A stretch of DNA of 64,000 bases from Avena insularis (GCA_023614405.1 CM042694.1:355712010-355776009); one strand, 5' to 3'; counted from the stretch's first letter, positions 34,109-45,902 are shown. A program made the numbers and translations. The notes: generated by a model not told the origin, from the letters alone.

Positions 34109-35191
34109 GTGTTGCCTCGGTAACCATCCATAATTCCATCCATAGATTAGTTGTTTTTGTCCTATACAGAAAAAGCCACACAAAAATATTAGGATTCATA
34201 GTTCATGAGTTCTAGTTGCTGATCGTAATCCTTTTGTGTAGCCTTTCTTTTAAATCTGAGTCGTAGTTTTTGTCTAGTTTTCGTCTGTTTTTGATCCATT
34301 GTTGGAGTCCCTAGACTATTTCTCGACTGTTCGTCGTGTTCTTGAGTCTTAGATCTCTTAGATCTGTTTTCTTTTAGTCTGAGGTTGTAGATCTGTTTGA
34401 AAGAAGGAGAAAAAAAGCAAACCGGTCGGATTTGTAGTCTTGTACGTGAGTTTGCTTCACGTTGAAGTAAAAAGAAAAAAAAGGAGCAACCCGATCGAGT
34501 CCCACCTGAGTCGTACGTGAGACAACAAAAAAATCGGATCGCTGCCTCACGCCCGACCCCAAACCCTCTCAGGAGTTGTAATGAGGAAAAACTCTCGACC
34601 ACGACAAGTCTGCCTCCAGAGAGATTTTTTCCGCTGACATCTCGCTGCAGAGGATTTTAGGCCGTTTTTCTGCCGTCGCAGAGACCAATTCTCAGGTCAA
34701 ATTTTTTTCTTTTTTTGTTTATTTTTTTACTGAGTCCACATAGTGTACCTATCCTTGTGAGCCTTAGTAAGTCTTTCTTTGTGTCTAAAACTATCCTACG
34801 AGACTAGCGTGCTTAGTGCTCTGCGGGCTGCTCAGTTTAGCAATCTTGTGCCCGTTTCGTTGAGACATTGCTAGCGTCTCTCCTTGTGCATTGCAACACG
34901 AGTGTTCCTCCGACATACCTCACTTTATTGAGCTCATTTTCATAGTTGCAATTGCCCCATTTATCTCCACCGTGTGTGTTTCCGTGGGTCTTTGTCATAC
35001 GATCAGCACTAGGACTTGTTTGCGGTGTAGTCAGGATACCATACCTACAGCTCCACATAAATAACCTGTGTGTCCTGCGATCATTCTCTATACCTTTGGT
35101 ATTCACTTCATCACATTAGTGCATCAGTCTTTGGGGTAAGCATCACTGTTCACTTTGGAACGGTAAGATCTGCTTTCTTGTCAGTTTTTGA

Positions 35192-36142
35192 GTGAGTTGT
35201 GAGTGTGCCACCAAAACAATTTTGTGTTTTTGCACTAATGTACTAATCATGACTTCTACTAGTGTTGATGTGATGCAGAAATCAGATGATGTTTACCATG
35301 ACTATTTAGCTATTGTGGTTGGCATGGCATATGATCCAACTACAATCAAGTGGCGATTGGAAAGTTCCGCCACACCCGCAGAATATCAGATTTGGGAAAT
35401 TGATATGGGATTTGGTTTTGTGAGATGTCGTACTTTCGATAGCAAGTTTAATGGCCATATAGAATACATTCTTGCTCACCGACGTGTGGATGAAGAGGTA
35501 GCTCGTTGGTGGAAGGACACAAGGATTGTGTATGGTGTCATGGGTAAAAAAATCCTTTGGGAAGATTTCAAGCAATTTCTACGTTCTATGTTTTTGAACA
35601 ACTACAAATGGCCTATTCCAGAAATTTTGAGAGTGGACACTAATGAGACATGTGAGTTGTCTACTAACATAATCATGTCTACTCCTAGTGTTGTATCTTG
35701 TGATGTGCAGGTTGCTTTTGAAGAAAGGGAGCCGCCTATTTTACAACCTGCATCACACGATCTGGTATTGTCACTTGAGGAGGATGTCGTAGTACCTACT
35801 ACAACTGAGAATATTGTTGATGACATTGGTACTGTTTTGGAGATTCAGCCAACATGTGCGACATATTGTGAGTTTATTCCTTTACTGAAGCCTCCTTGTC
35901 ACTTGCCTTGCACTAATGTTACAGCACCATGTGATAGTTTACCAAATTCGAATTTTGATCATGTGGTACTGATTACACATAAGGAAATACTTGCTCGAAT
36001 ACCTCCTACTAATATTGTGTATTCCATCATGCTAAATGAACCTATGAATATGAGTAGTGATGTGGATAAGATTTCTGAAATTTCATTTCTAAATTCGAGC
36101 ACATATTCTCCTTGTTTCACTTTCAATCTGATTGGTGAATAG
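35192..36142 (+). CDS. Element D ORF1 (316 codons), unknown protein
   Basis: The more likely start is the ATG at 35249 (MTSTSVDVMQKSDDVYHDYL), matching B's gag start position, although the frame is open from 35192. A segment DDVYHDYLAIVVGMAYDPTT ... IKWRLESSATPAEYQIWEID is shared with element F on the minus strand near 61170. The rest (DLVLSLEEDVVVPTTTEN, FIPLLKPPCHLPCTNVTAPC, FDHVVLITHKEILARI) has no motif I know. It lies between leader and polypurine tract, where gag-pol would be in an autonomous relative. Confidence 0.5.
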   Translation: MSCECATKTILCFCTNVLIMTSTSVDVMQKSDDVYHDYLAIVVGMAYDPTTIKWRLESSATPAEYQIWEIDMGFGFVRCRTFDSKFNGHIEYILAHRRVDEEVARWWKDTRIVYGVMGKKILWEDFKQFLRSMFLNNYKWPIPEILRVDTNETCELSTNIIMSTPSVVSCDVQVAFEEREPPILQPASHDLVLSLEEDVVVPTTTENIVDDIGTVLEIQPTCATYCEFIPLLKPPCHLPCTNVTAPCDSLPNSNFDHVVLITHKEILARIPPTNIVYSIMLNEPMNMSSDVDKISEISFLNSSTYSPCFTFNLIGE

Positions 36143-36698
36143 CATGCATGAAAATTTTCTTGTGGATCACATATGCATTACTTGTGATAGAATCGATGAA
36201 CTGAAACATGCTGTTTTCAGCCATACATCTTGTGTGTCAACGACTTTATGTTGTGGGATATATGCTAAAATTTGTGATAATATGAAACTAAAGTCAGATC
36301 TAGTTGATATAATGCATCCAACACAAGTAATTTTACCTATGTTGGATCGTTGTAATCTTGCTAGAATAGAACCCAAGTTTTCATATTCGTTGTGTTTGTC
36401 CCAAAATTCGTTGTCTAGTTGTGCTAATGCTTTATACTTCACTTATATTTGCAAATTGAGTTGCATTTTACATACTGGACAACATGATCATGTTCATAAT
36501 AATCGAGTAGCCTTGATTGAAGCATGGCATGATTCAATTTGGTTTTCAGACATATTGAATTGGTTTGGTATTGTTCACAAATTTGATCATAGATCTTCTT
36601 TGAGAAAACTAAATTTAATATTGAAGAACATGACTATCTATTTAGTTGTTTTCACCATGATCATGATTCTTTGTACTTCACTTATACCTGCAATTTAA
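36132..36698 (+). CDS. Element D ORF2 (188 codons), Cys-rich, unknown
   Basis: It overlaps ORF1 by 11 nt in another frame, so one ancestral frame may have shifted. It is Cys-rich (HICITCDRIDELKHAVF, STTLCCGIYAKICDN). The segment ALYFTYICKLSCILHTGQ is repeated just after the stop (36670-36745) as LYFTYTCNLS..., so an imperfect repeat of about 230 bp is present. The pattern recalls the Cys-repeat ORF2 of element C, but I cannot align them with confidence. Confidence 0.35.
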   Translation: MVNSMHENFLVDHICITCDRIDELKHAVFSHTSCVSTTLCCGIYAKICDNMKLKSDLVDIMHPTQVILPMLDRCNLARIEPKFSYSLCLSQNSLSSCANALYFTYICKLSCILHTGQHDHVHNNRVALIEAWHDSIWFSDILNWFGIVHKFDHRSSLRKLNLILKNMTIYLVVFTMIMILCTSLIPAI

Positions 36699-36852
36699 GT
36701 TGCTTGATGTATACTGGACATACTTTTCATGTGAACAATAATAACACAACATGTTATATATACATATACTGTGCGTACACGTTGTTCTTTTTGTTTCTCC
36801 AAATTTAAGCTTACCTAAAGCCGAGGACGGCTTTTCATGAAGAAAGGGAGGA

Positions 36853-37690
36853 TGATGAGGATATATACAGGGATTATGATGATTCTGACTGCCTGAACTA
36901 GAAGGAAATATTGAGTCAAATCAATAATGACTATCAGGTGAATTTATTCCTAATTGAACCAGATGTTTTACTTAATGAGTACTTTATACTACCTAAGTCT
37001 ATGCATCTTTGTATGATCAGGTTTATTGATAACACAAGCGTTGCGCGAGGAGGAGGAGAGTTGCAGCAAGAAGGACAAGCACTGATTTCCAATATCAACA
37101 AGTGCGCGAGAGAGGAGCGGGAGGCATGCGCATTAGGAGGCAATGAGGAAATCACATATGCGCAAGAGAGAGAGATGGCGCACCAAGAATTACATGTTTG
37201 AGGTGTTCCACGACGTTTGGACTGCGTGCCAATAAGGCCAAACCCATATATGGGTCGGAATGTATCAGTTTGAGTCGAACCAAGTCAGTTTGGGCCAAGA
37301 TATGTCTGTTTTTAGGCCCGTTTAGAGGGGAGGACGCCCCAGCCCTCATATAAACTTCCGTAGCCGTCACAAGTTAGGGTTTAGACCACGTTAAAATATT
37401 TTGGAGTTGATTCTTTCATAGAACCTCTGAAATTACCCTGTGTTCGAATTCTACAACTATAATTGAGTGTGATCTGTTGTTCCATTGGGAACTAGTAGAT
37501 TGCATACTACCATTCGTGGTCACGGCTACGTGCGCAAGAGCGTGGTGTTGTGAATATCCTACAAGGTTTGAGAGCTGTTGCATTGGCATCAGGGATCAAG
37601 CGGGAGAGTTCATAGCTACATGCTAGTTATCTATCATCCACCATCATCACCGCCATCCACTTAGTGAGAAGATCGGGCCACCCCATATCA
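36853..37690 (+). repeat. Element D 3' LTR (838 bp)
   Basis: It begins TGATGAGGATATATACAGGG after the purine tract GAAGAAAGGGAGGA and ends CACCCCATATCA. The last ~300 bp are nearly identical to B's LTR, while the first half differs. Its 5' half is matched on the opposite strand by 62000-62880 of element F. Confidence 0.85.
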
Positions 37691-38538
37691 AGCCAGACTC
37701 TGCCAAAAAGCCGCTTCAGATCTCCAAACCCTTCTCCATATCCATAGCCATCTTCCACCACTTGTAATAGTAGATCTCTTCTCTGATTGGCGACATTGTA
37801 AGACTATTGCTATCAATCTTATGATTTTCATTATAATGTTTGTGATTGTTGATCTCATCTCTGTGTGAGTAATTCTCCTTCGGTTAAGGGCTTCGGCCTA
37901 GCCATGTAGCAATTGTGCATGTGATTTATCATAGATGGGATCGTGTATTACTTTGTATGACATGTTGATTATTGTATCCTCTCTTGCCTCAATATAAGGA
38001 GTTGTCAGGTAGCCAAGACCCTGAGGGTTGACCCAGGTATAGGGAGTATGAGTGATGACTGATCTGCAGGTTGGGAACCCAGTGACAGGATGGGTAGTAT
38101 GGCTGTATGTGAGGGATTTGCTTGGGATTAACGGTGACATCATGATGCATATCATTAGTTATCTTTCTTCTATGCATGAGACTAGTAGGTTATTACTATA
38201 AGCGGTTGCGGAGGCAATAGCAATTATGGATGCACTGCCCACATATAATTTATCTTACTCTAACAAGTACACGCATACTTTATTTCTATCGTTTATTCCC
38301 ATCAGATGTTTTGCATAGCTACAGGTGAAACCGAACGCCCTACACCCTCTCTCTCCATCATCGATAACAACAAAAGGACGCAAGCTACTAGTCCAGTGAA
38401 AACACAAAAGGAATTCTAAAACTCCCGAAGGTCCGTTAAAATAACTTCACTACACATTCGCTTCCCGTGGATTCGATAGCCTAGGTCTACTAGGAAAAAA
38501 GAGCTATACTACGTCCGTAATCCGGATCGAAGGTATCA
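37691..38538 (+). repeat. Athila 5' LTR, second part
   Basis: It resumes AGCCAGACTCTGCCAAAAAG as at 46310 of the 3' LTR and runs to GGATCGAAGGTATCA at 38538. Relative to the 3' LTR about 68 bp, including a TATATAAAG box, are missing at the insertion point, so this 5' LTR has lost its core promoter. Confidence 0.85.
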
Positions 38539-38548
38539 ACCCTTTTTC

Positions 38549-38566
38549 TGGCGCCGTTGTCGGGGA
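38549..38566 (+). other. primer-binding site of the Athila element
   Basis: TGGCGCCGTTGTCGGGGA lies 10 nt after the LTR end. It is the Athila-type site I associate with tRNA-Asp. Confidence 0.8.
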
Positions 38567-38728
38567 AGCAATACCTATCCTAGTGAGGTTATTAGGAATC
38601 TTGCTAGTTTTAATTTTGTTAGTTTGCTTTCAGTTTTTATTTGATAAACCAAAAAAATAGTTAGTCTTTAAATTCTTGTTTTTATTGTTATAATTTTTAA
38701 TCTAAGAAAACCCAAAAACATAGGAAGT

Positions 38729-39805
38729 ATGGCTGAAAAGAAGCTTGGGGAGTTTGCTACTCTCAATAATGATTACTTGCGTACTCCTATTACTCAGCCA
38801 GCAATTGCTGCCGATGATTATGAAATTAAGCCCCATTACTTAAGTTTGGTTCAACAGAATCAATTTGGAGGCTCTGCTGTTGAAGACGCAGGTATGCACT
38901 TAAATACTTTCACTGAAATATGTGATATGATGCGTATAAAAGACGTTGACCCTAGTTCGGTCAAATTACGTCTATTTCCTTTCTCTCTAAGAGGAAGAGC
39001 TAAAGAATGGTTGCTATCTTTGCCTAAAAATACTATTACATCATGGGTGGTTGTACTTCTTTATTTATGACTAAATTTTTCCCACCTGCAAAGACTATGC
39101 AACTCCGATCTAATATTACTGGTTTTAGACAGGAAGAGCGTGAGCCAATAGCGCTTGCATGGGAGAGGATGAAAGAATACCTAAGAAACTGTCCTAGTCA
39201 TGGAATGGAAGATTGGTTAATCCTCCATTTATTTTACAGTGCTCTTAATCCTGTATCTAAGTCTATGCTTGACACTGCAGCTGGAGGAACATTCATGGGT
39301 AAACATATTGCCGAAGCAAAGCAGCTGCTAGACAATATGCAAGACAACCATGCCCAATGGCATGTAGAAAGATCAAACACAAAGAAGGTGAACTCTATCT
39401 CACCACAAAAGAACGAAGATCTTAATGCTAAGTTGGACGAGCTCATACTAGCCATAAAAGGTAAGTAAACTCTGGTAAGAGCCACCCCCAAAACAAATAT
39501 AGAAGAAATAGACTTCGTAGCTCGTAATGATTATAATCCTGCTTGGAAGAAGAGTTACAATCCTAATTTTCAGAAGCGTTATGCTAGTCCTACAAATAAC
39601 TCTAATAATAATATGGGAAATAATAATGTTAGTCTCCAAGAAACACTTAAGTCTTTCATAGACTCACAAAATGAACAAAATAATATTTTAGTTAAAATTA
39701 CGGAGAACCATGATGCTATGCTTGGTAAATTATCTAACCAAGTTGTTAGTTTGAGAAATGATTTGCAGGCCCTTCAAGAAAGAACAAGGATCGTTGAGGC
39801 ATAGC
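38729..39805 (+). pseudogene. Athila-type Gag
   Basis: The ATG at 38729 opens MAEKKLGEFATLNNDYL. Conserved Athila Gag segments follow: LVQQNQFGGSAVEDAGMHLN, FPFSLRGRAKEWLLSLP, then after a frame change near 39045 TKFFPPAKTMQLRSNITGFR and LILHLFYSALNPVSK. A TAA at 39466 and a TAG at 39802 break the rest. A coiled-coil-like tail (SFIDSQNEQNNILVKITENH) is at 39650. No zinc knuckle is seen. Confidence 0.85.
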
Positions 39806-39889
39806 TAGGTAAGATAACCGAGAGTCAAACTCTCATTCTAGCTAAATTTGCAGGTAAAGCTAAGCCCAATCCTGTTGAGGAACTCAAAA

Positions 39890-40593
39890 TGATGAGGATC
39901 CAAAGGGAGGAGCCTAAAGAACTTGATTATAGTAATGCCCCTTCACTAAGCTACACCATAGAAGATATCGTAAAGAGGATCAACGTCAAAATTCCGGTAA
40001 GTGAAGGTAATGATGAAGCCATGTATCAGCACTTTGTTGATCAAGTAGCAATTAAGGTACACGAGCTTGAACAAGAATACAAGAAAATCGCTGAAAAGTT
40101 ACCTGTTAAACTAGATGACATATTTGAGCCTACTATTAAGATAAAAATTGGAACCAATGAGATAGCTATACTTTGTGATATAGGTGCAAGCGTCTCAACA
40201 ATTCCAAAGAGTCTTTTTAACAAGTTAAATCTTGGCTCCTTTGAAATTACTGAGCTAAAATTGCATCTAGCAGATTCTACCTAGAAACAAGCTGTAGGGA
40301 TTAAGGAGAACACTTTAGTTTACATCAAAAGCTGTCCTGCTCTAATTGATTTTGTTATTGTTGACATGCCTGAAGATATAGTTGCTCCTATAATACTAGG
40401 CCGTCCTTTCTTAAGAACTATAAAGGCTTTGATTAATTTGCATGAAGGGAACGTGAAGTTGCAATTGCCTTCGCGGGATCCTTTTGTTATTCATTTCCCC
40501 ATGAAAAAGAAAGCCAAACATGATGAGAAGGAGGCCATCACTTTGAAGGCCAATTACTTTGGAGTGGGTGTTCCACTCATCTGGCCCAAGTGA
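39890..40593 (+). pseudogene. Athila-type aspartic protease region
   Basis: It contains LCDIGASVSTIPKSLFNKL (active-site Asp in D-I-G-A-S, about 40170-40225) and the second motif APIILGRPFLRTIKALI (40385 on). A TAG at 40282 lies between them. The region ends at PLIWPK and a TGA near 40592. In complete Athila elements RT would follow; here non-coding repeats follow instead. Confidence 0.8.
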
Positions 40594-40886
40594 GTATCAT
40601 CAAGTTCAAGCTATAGACCATAAAATAGCGCTCCATGGGAGGCAACCCATGTTAAATTAAGGTTTGAGTTAAATTCTTAGTTTTAGTTTAAGTTCATATT
40701 CAATAAATAATGCTATAAAACTCCATTTGAGGAGAAGAAATTTGGTAGTACTTGAATTTCTGCATTATTCATGCTATTGTTGGTCAACAATATTTTCTGT
40801 CAATTTTCTGTCAAAAACAAGGTATATTGCTAAGTTACAGGAAAAGAAATAGTTTACGAAGAAACAAAAAAAATTACGCACATAGA
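40594..40886 (+). other. non-coding spacer in the Athila interior
   Basis: No protein similarity is recognised. This is the place where RT, RNase H and integrase would begin in an autonomous Athila. Confidence 0.6.
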
Positions 40887-41365
40887 GAGTTTAACGACCA
40901 ACTATACAGCGGGAATAAAAATTCCGGCCGTATAGTTCCGGTCGTATAGTTATCTTTGCCATCGAATTTTTTCTGCAATATGTACTGAGAGTTTAACGAC
41001 CAACTATATGGCGGGAATAAAATTCCAGCCGTATAGTTCTGGTCGTATAGATATCAATGTCTCCGTATAATTTCTTTTCATATATACTGAGAGTTTAGCG
41101 ACCAACTATACGACGGGAATAAAAAAATCCGGCCGTATAGTTCCGATCGTATAGATATCTATGCCTTTGCAAATTTTCTTTCGCATTGACATACAGTTTA
41201 ACGACCAACTATATGGCCGGAACATTTTGTTCCGCCCGTATAGTTGCGTCCGTATAGCTACGCCGCTAGGAGGAAGACCTAATATTTTGATAGAACACCA
41301 ACTATACGGCCGGAACGCATGTTCCGCCCGTATAGTTGCGCCCGTATAGTTGCGTACGACCACAA
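40887..41365. repeat. tandem array of hairpin-forming ~102-bp units
   Basis: Five units start near 40887, 40988, 41090, 41194 and 41293. Each carries (T)TTAACGACCAACTATA, a G/C-rich arm, a short spacer and the complementary arm. In the last unit CAACTATACGGCCGGAAC (41299-41316) and GTTCCGCCCGTATAGTTG (41321-41338) pair with one mismatch around a 4-nt loop. The same motif occurs once in each LTR (19375-19432, 46145-46208). Not coding. Confidence 0.85.
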
Positions 41366-41744
41366 AATCGCATGGGAAGGTACTCCCAACTCTAAAACTT
41401 CAATAATTTTTCTTTCTTCTACCTCCAAACTCTCTCAAAACCTCAAGGGATCTTCATCTCTACTCAATTTCGTTCGATTTCCTCGCACACAAGTGATCTA
41501 CGGTATGTTTCTCCTCCGATCCTCCAATTACTTTTTGAAAATTCATTTTTCGATCTATTGTCATTATCAATCTAGGGTGAGACCTACTATAAATTAATTG
41601 CCATGATTATCTTGCCTAGATTATTATCTTGAGGATATTCTTTAGTGTGATTAGAAGAGGAATATATTATACTTACTGTTGTTGGATCAAAAGGTTTTAT
41701 TTTTTCCTTTCTTCAATGTTTTAGAAGATGAACCACAAGAAGCC

Positions 41745-42901
41745 AAACTCGTTCTCGTGACACCGCTAGCACTTCTCGAGCTGCTGCTCAGGAACGCATG
41801 GGGATACGATTCAGGGATGAGGCCCATCGCGAACGCTTCAACAAGATCAAGAACCGCGAAGTGAAGGCCACCAAGTGGGCTTTCCCCCTTATATTGAACC
41901 AACTCGGTATTTCTGATGACTTTAATTTTCTTTGCAATAGAGCTGGCCTGCAAAACTTTCTGTACAATGATGTACCTACTTATCACCGCTTGACCATTGT
42001 ATTCCTAAGCTCGTTGCAAACCACCGTTAAACAATGGCAAGGAGAGGATACTATTTCTTTCCTCCTGATGAACAACAACTACACATTAACGTTAGATGAA
42101 TGGTGCGCATGCTTTAATTTGCCAAACAGTAATGTTCATGCTCTACGCGCATCCTTTACTGGCTTAATTCCTTCCCCTGATCAATACTATAATGGAATGA
42201 GTTTCACTAGTAGAGTGAACAAGGGGAAGAATATTCAACATCCTGCAATTCGCTATTTGTTCTATGTTATTGCTAACACCTTGCACGCACGCAATGAGTT
42301 TACGAGACTCAACAAGGAGGATATCCTAGTCCTCGCAAAGGCTGCTTACATCAACTGCAACTTGTCACTCAACTTGGGCGCCATCCTTGTGCTCTACCTG
42401 GAGAACCAAGCCTCCCAATGCCAAAGGCCAATCACTGGAGGAGGCGTCATCACCATGCTTGCCACTGCCCTAGGCCTCGACCTAGGTGAGTTGCAACCCA
42501 TACTTGGTGAGACATGTGTTGGTTTCTCCACCTTGAGAGCCTGTGGAATGCTCACTAGGAGAGGTGGTGTTTATTACCTGCATATTGCTGGAGCTAGGCA
42601 TATCTACCCCGCTCCTTTGCCTAATGGTCTTTTCTCTATCGAGGAAGGACATTTGCTATATGATGTGCAGGTTGACCAGTACCAACCCGAGGGGGAGATT
42701 CCTGAAGAGGATGAGGAGCAAGAGGTTCCTCATCAAGAGGAGAAGCCACAAACCCGGTTCGCCACATACCAAGATTTCCAAGGACTTGGAGGGACTGTGG
42801 AGAGGATGCACAACCTCTCTTTGAACCTCCGAGAATCAACAAGTAACCTCTCCACTCAATTCACGAACTGGAGTAATGACTTTCTCCCGCCACCACAATG
42901 A
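41745..42901 (+). CDS. Athila-type large ORF in the env/3' position
   Basis: Open from at least 41798 (367 codons). Upstream in the same frame SQTRSRDTASTSRAAAQERM extends it, and the natural start seems lost. Recognisable segments include GIRFRDEAHRERFNKI, VPTYHRLTIVFLSSLQ, LTLDEWCACFNLPNSN and NLGAILVLYLENQ, ending in an acidic region (EIPEEDEEQEVPHQEE) and a short coiled coil. It resembles the ORF typical of cereal Athila elements, annotated as plant transposon protein. I see no signal peptide or membrane span, so an envelope role is not supported. Confidence 0.7.
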
Positions 42902-43508
42902 TTTGAAGGGCTTGCAAAAGCCTAAGTTTGGGGAAGTTTCCTCATGCATCTTTATTTGGCGTTTATTTTCTTTTATCTATTTCGAGGTTACATTTTTATT
43001 TGAGTTTATAAGCACTCGTGTTGGTTTCCCCAACACTTTATTTTTAGGTCTTTATATTTGCTTTCGAAATTTTGTAGCCGAGCTTTGCCGCCAATTTTCT
43101 ATTCTTTATTTCCATCTCTTAAAAAAACAACAAAAAGATTTCTCCATTTTTCCTTATTTTCCCTCTTTCTTTTCTTTCCGCCTCGAGGTCTTCGTATATT
43201 TGCAGGAGAGTGATCGACTTCGAGCTTTCAAGAAACAAATAAAAAAGGAAGAGAGAAGTGGAACCAAACATGAGAGGTATGCCTTATGACTCCCCACTTT
43301 TGAAGTTTGAGAAACCTATGCTCGTTATTAGTGAATGTTGAGATATTATATTGGTGGAGTGAGTCTTTGTATTGTCGTAAGATTTTTGTTTGTATAGGTA
43401 TTTAATTGGGTACATTTTGTTCCAGCTCTCGTAATTAACCAAGTCTTGCCTAAAAATTGCTAAACAATTGTAATAAGAAAAGGTCTCACAATTGAAGGCT
43501 TGGGTGTT
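42902..43508 (+). other. Athila 3' non-coding region, first part
   Basis: It is T-rich with pyrimidine runs (TTTTTCCTTATTTTCCCTC, 43146 on). No ORF is supported. It continues after the solo LTR at 45026. Confidence 0.6.
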
Positions 43509-45020
43509 TGATGACCCACAAGTATAGGGGTTGTATCGCAGTATTTTCGATAAGTAAGAGTGTCTAACCCAAGGAAGCGAGGAGTGTATAAAGCAGTGGC
43601 TAGGAGCAGGAATTCTCTGTAAATACTTAGCAAACAGATTTTTAGGGGTTTTGGATAATGCAGGTAAATAAAGTATGAGTAAATAAAAGACAATAATAAT
43701 AAATGCACCAAGTGGCCCAATCCTTTCTTTAGCAAAGGACAATCCGGTTGTATTACTTAAGATGACCAAACGTTCTCGAGGACACACGGGAATATCGTCA
43801 AGTGCTTTCGCTTCATATAGTTGATTAATCTTCTTTAGTTTGCTAAGTGTTGTGTGGGTGAACCTGTGTTAATGTACCGACCTTCCTAGGACTAATACAT
43901 ACTTGTGATTATACCGCTTGCAAGCATCTGCAAGTACAAGAAAGTAATTAAGGTAGAAACCTAACCACAACTTTAAACTCTAAGACCCTAACATCCCTTG
44001 TGCAAAGGTTTCCTAACGGGGGTTCAGGTTTCTGTCACTCCGGCAACACCTACGATTAGTAGCCAAATACATAATACATTCCCCTAGGCCCATATAGGTG
44101 AAGTGTCATGTAGTCGACGTTCAGATGACACCACTAGAAGAAATACACCACAACTTAAATATCAAACCATTGAATCTTTCTCAACACAACTCCACTACTA
44201 ACAACATGACTTCTCCCATGTCCTCAAGAACTAAACGAACTACTCACAAGACATCATATGGATCATGATCAGAGGTGAAATAATGATGTGTAACAATCTG
44301 AACATAAACGATAATTCAATAGTTCACTCAATAGCATCAACTACAAGGAGTAATCAACACCGGGAAAGTTTCCTCTAAGAACTATGCAAGATTCAACCCA
44401 ATTGTTACAGCGGTATGAAGTGGTGATGATGGTGTTGGTGGAGATAATGGTGGTGATGATGATGATGATCCCGATGAAGTCCAGCTTGGTGGTGGTGTTG
44501 ATGGCGACGATCTCCCCTCTCCAAGAAGGAATTCCCCTGGCAGAATTCTGTCTACCTGAGAGATCTTTCTCTCTCGGTGTTTTCAGCCCCGCAGAGGCGG
44601 CGGAATATTTCTGTGATCGCTCCCCGAGTCTTAGGGTTTCAGGAGGATAATATACGCCAGAGGAGAGAGCCTGGAGTGGGCCAGGGCGGCCACACCACCT
44701 GCTGGCGTGGCCTAGGGCTGCCCGCGCCAGGGGGTGGTGTGGGCCCCCTGTGGCCCATCTCCACTTCCCCTTCTGGCAATCTTCGTCTTCTAGAAAAATA
44801 GGATTTTCCATGTATTTTCCCAGATTTTCCAATCTTCGCGAATTTTGCCTCCAAACAGCACCTTTTCCATCAGAATCCTGACTACAGCGGTCCATGCTCC
44901 AAAAGTCATCAACCATGCAAAAACCGATGAAATAACATAAGTATCATCTCTTAATATGAAATATATCAATGAATAATAGTAAATTATGATATATAATAGT
45001 GATGCAAAATGGACGTATCA
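43509..45020. mobile_element. solo LTR of a third gypsy family, 1512 bp
   Basis: It starts TGATGACCCACAAGTATAGG and ends AAAATGGACGTATCA, flanked on both sides by the exact 5-bp repeat GTGTT (43504-43508, 45021-45025). No internal element sequence is present, so the pair of LTRs has recombined to one. The sequence type is very common in Triticeae. A (GAT)n stretch lies at 44443-44470 and GC-rich sequence at 44680-44770. Confidence 0.9.
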
Positions 45021-45025
45021 GTGTT

Positions 45026-45902
45026 GTCGTGCTTAGTCTTGAAGTCTTATTTCTAGAGATACTCAACACCACTGAAAATATTGATTGACTTGATAGCTCT
45101 CTTTTAAAGGATTTGTTCGATTGAATTAATGTTTAGCGGTTTTTGTGAGCATTCCAAAGTTTGACTTGTTAATCATAAGAATGATATAGCTTTACGCGTG
45201 TTAAACTTCATGGGATGCCAACAACTCCGCTAGCCTACGAACGATCTTAATGGAGGAAACTCCTAAATTTCGGCTATGAGTTGATTAAACACTTGTAGCA
45301 GCAATGCTATAGTGGGTAAGATTCTTGGCACTCCTGGGTAGCTGTAATCATGATGGAATCACTCCTCTGGCTGTTATGAGAAATCATTGTGCACAAGGAA
45401 CAAAAACCTTAGTGAGGCCATGAGTGTCCATCATAGCCCGATAAACTTATGAATTTTTTTGGCATCCTCTCAATTACTTAAAAACTGAAAATTCTTGAAG
45501 GACAATGAATAAAAAAGTAGTGCTTGCGAAGTGTGGGAGAATTGAGATACTCTAGTATATATGCTTTTCATGACAACTCTCACACCCTTAATTGACATGA
45601 TTATACTTTACTATTGAAAGGCAAGCCTATGAGTTGATTACTTGACATGGAATAAAGTTTACTCATTTGGATCATCCATGCTTACAATAAATTTTTTTGC
45701 GCTATAAGGGTGCATGAAACCCGTATGATATGCTTGACATTACTCTATCTATGCTGAAGTTTTTCAGATTTATGAAGTGGAGGAAACATGAGAATATTAA
45801 TCATGAGTAAGATCACCATCTCGTTATTTCAGTTTAAATGCTGGGTTCCTTTTTGATTTTGGTTGTCTTGCTTGGGACGATCAAGTTTAAGCTTGGGGAG
45901 GT
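45026..45902 (+). other. Athila 3' non-coding region with polypurine tract
   Basis: No ORF is supported. The region ends in AAGCTTGGGGAGGT (45889-45902), the polypurine tract directly before the 3' LTR. Confidence 0.65.

Larger units (their letters stand above)
33963..37690 (+). mobile_element. Element D: non-autonomous CRM-like retrotransposon, 5' LTR mostly deleted
   Basis: It begins in the tail of an LTR (GTTCATAGCTACAGGCTAG ... CCCCATATCA, ending 34047), followed by a TGGTATCAGA primer-binding site and a leader like that of B. Two short ORFs, a purine tract (36838-36852) and a complete 3' LTR (36853-37690) follow. There is no RT or integrase. After 37690 the Athila LTR resumes at AGCCAGACTCTGCC. 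The missing 5' LTR start, the missing 68 bp of Athila LTR and the truncated element-C LTR all meet at 33962/33963. Confidence 0.8.

Noticed and set aside
14421..37690. Evidence that the window is centromeric because of CRM-like elements
   Set aside because: The CRM lineage also has non-centromeric members, no centromeric satellite is seen, and Athila and CACTA elements dominate the window. Not enough to place it.
40887..41365. CRISPR-like appearance (regular repeats with palindromic arms)
   Set aside because: Plant nuclear sequence; the units are near-identical throughout with no unique spacers; it lies inside a retrotransposon.
41745..42901. Retroviral-type envelope protein
   Set aside because: Position would fit, but no signal peptide, transmembrane helix or cleavage site is visible. 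Kept as an Athila-type ORF of unknown function.
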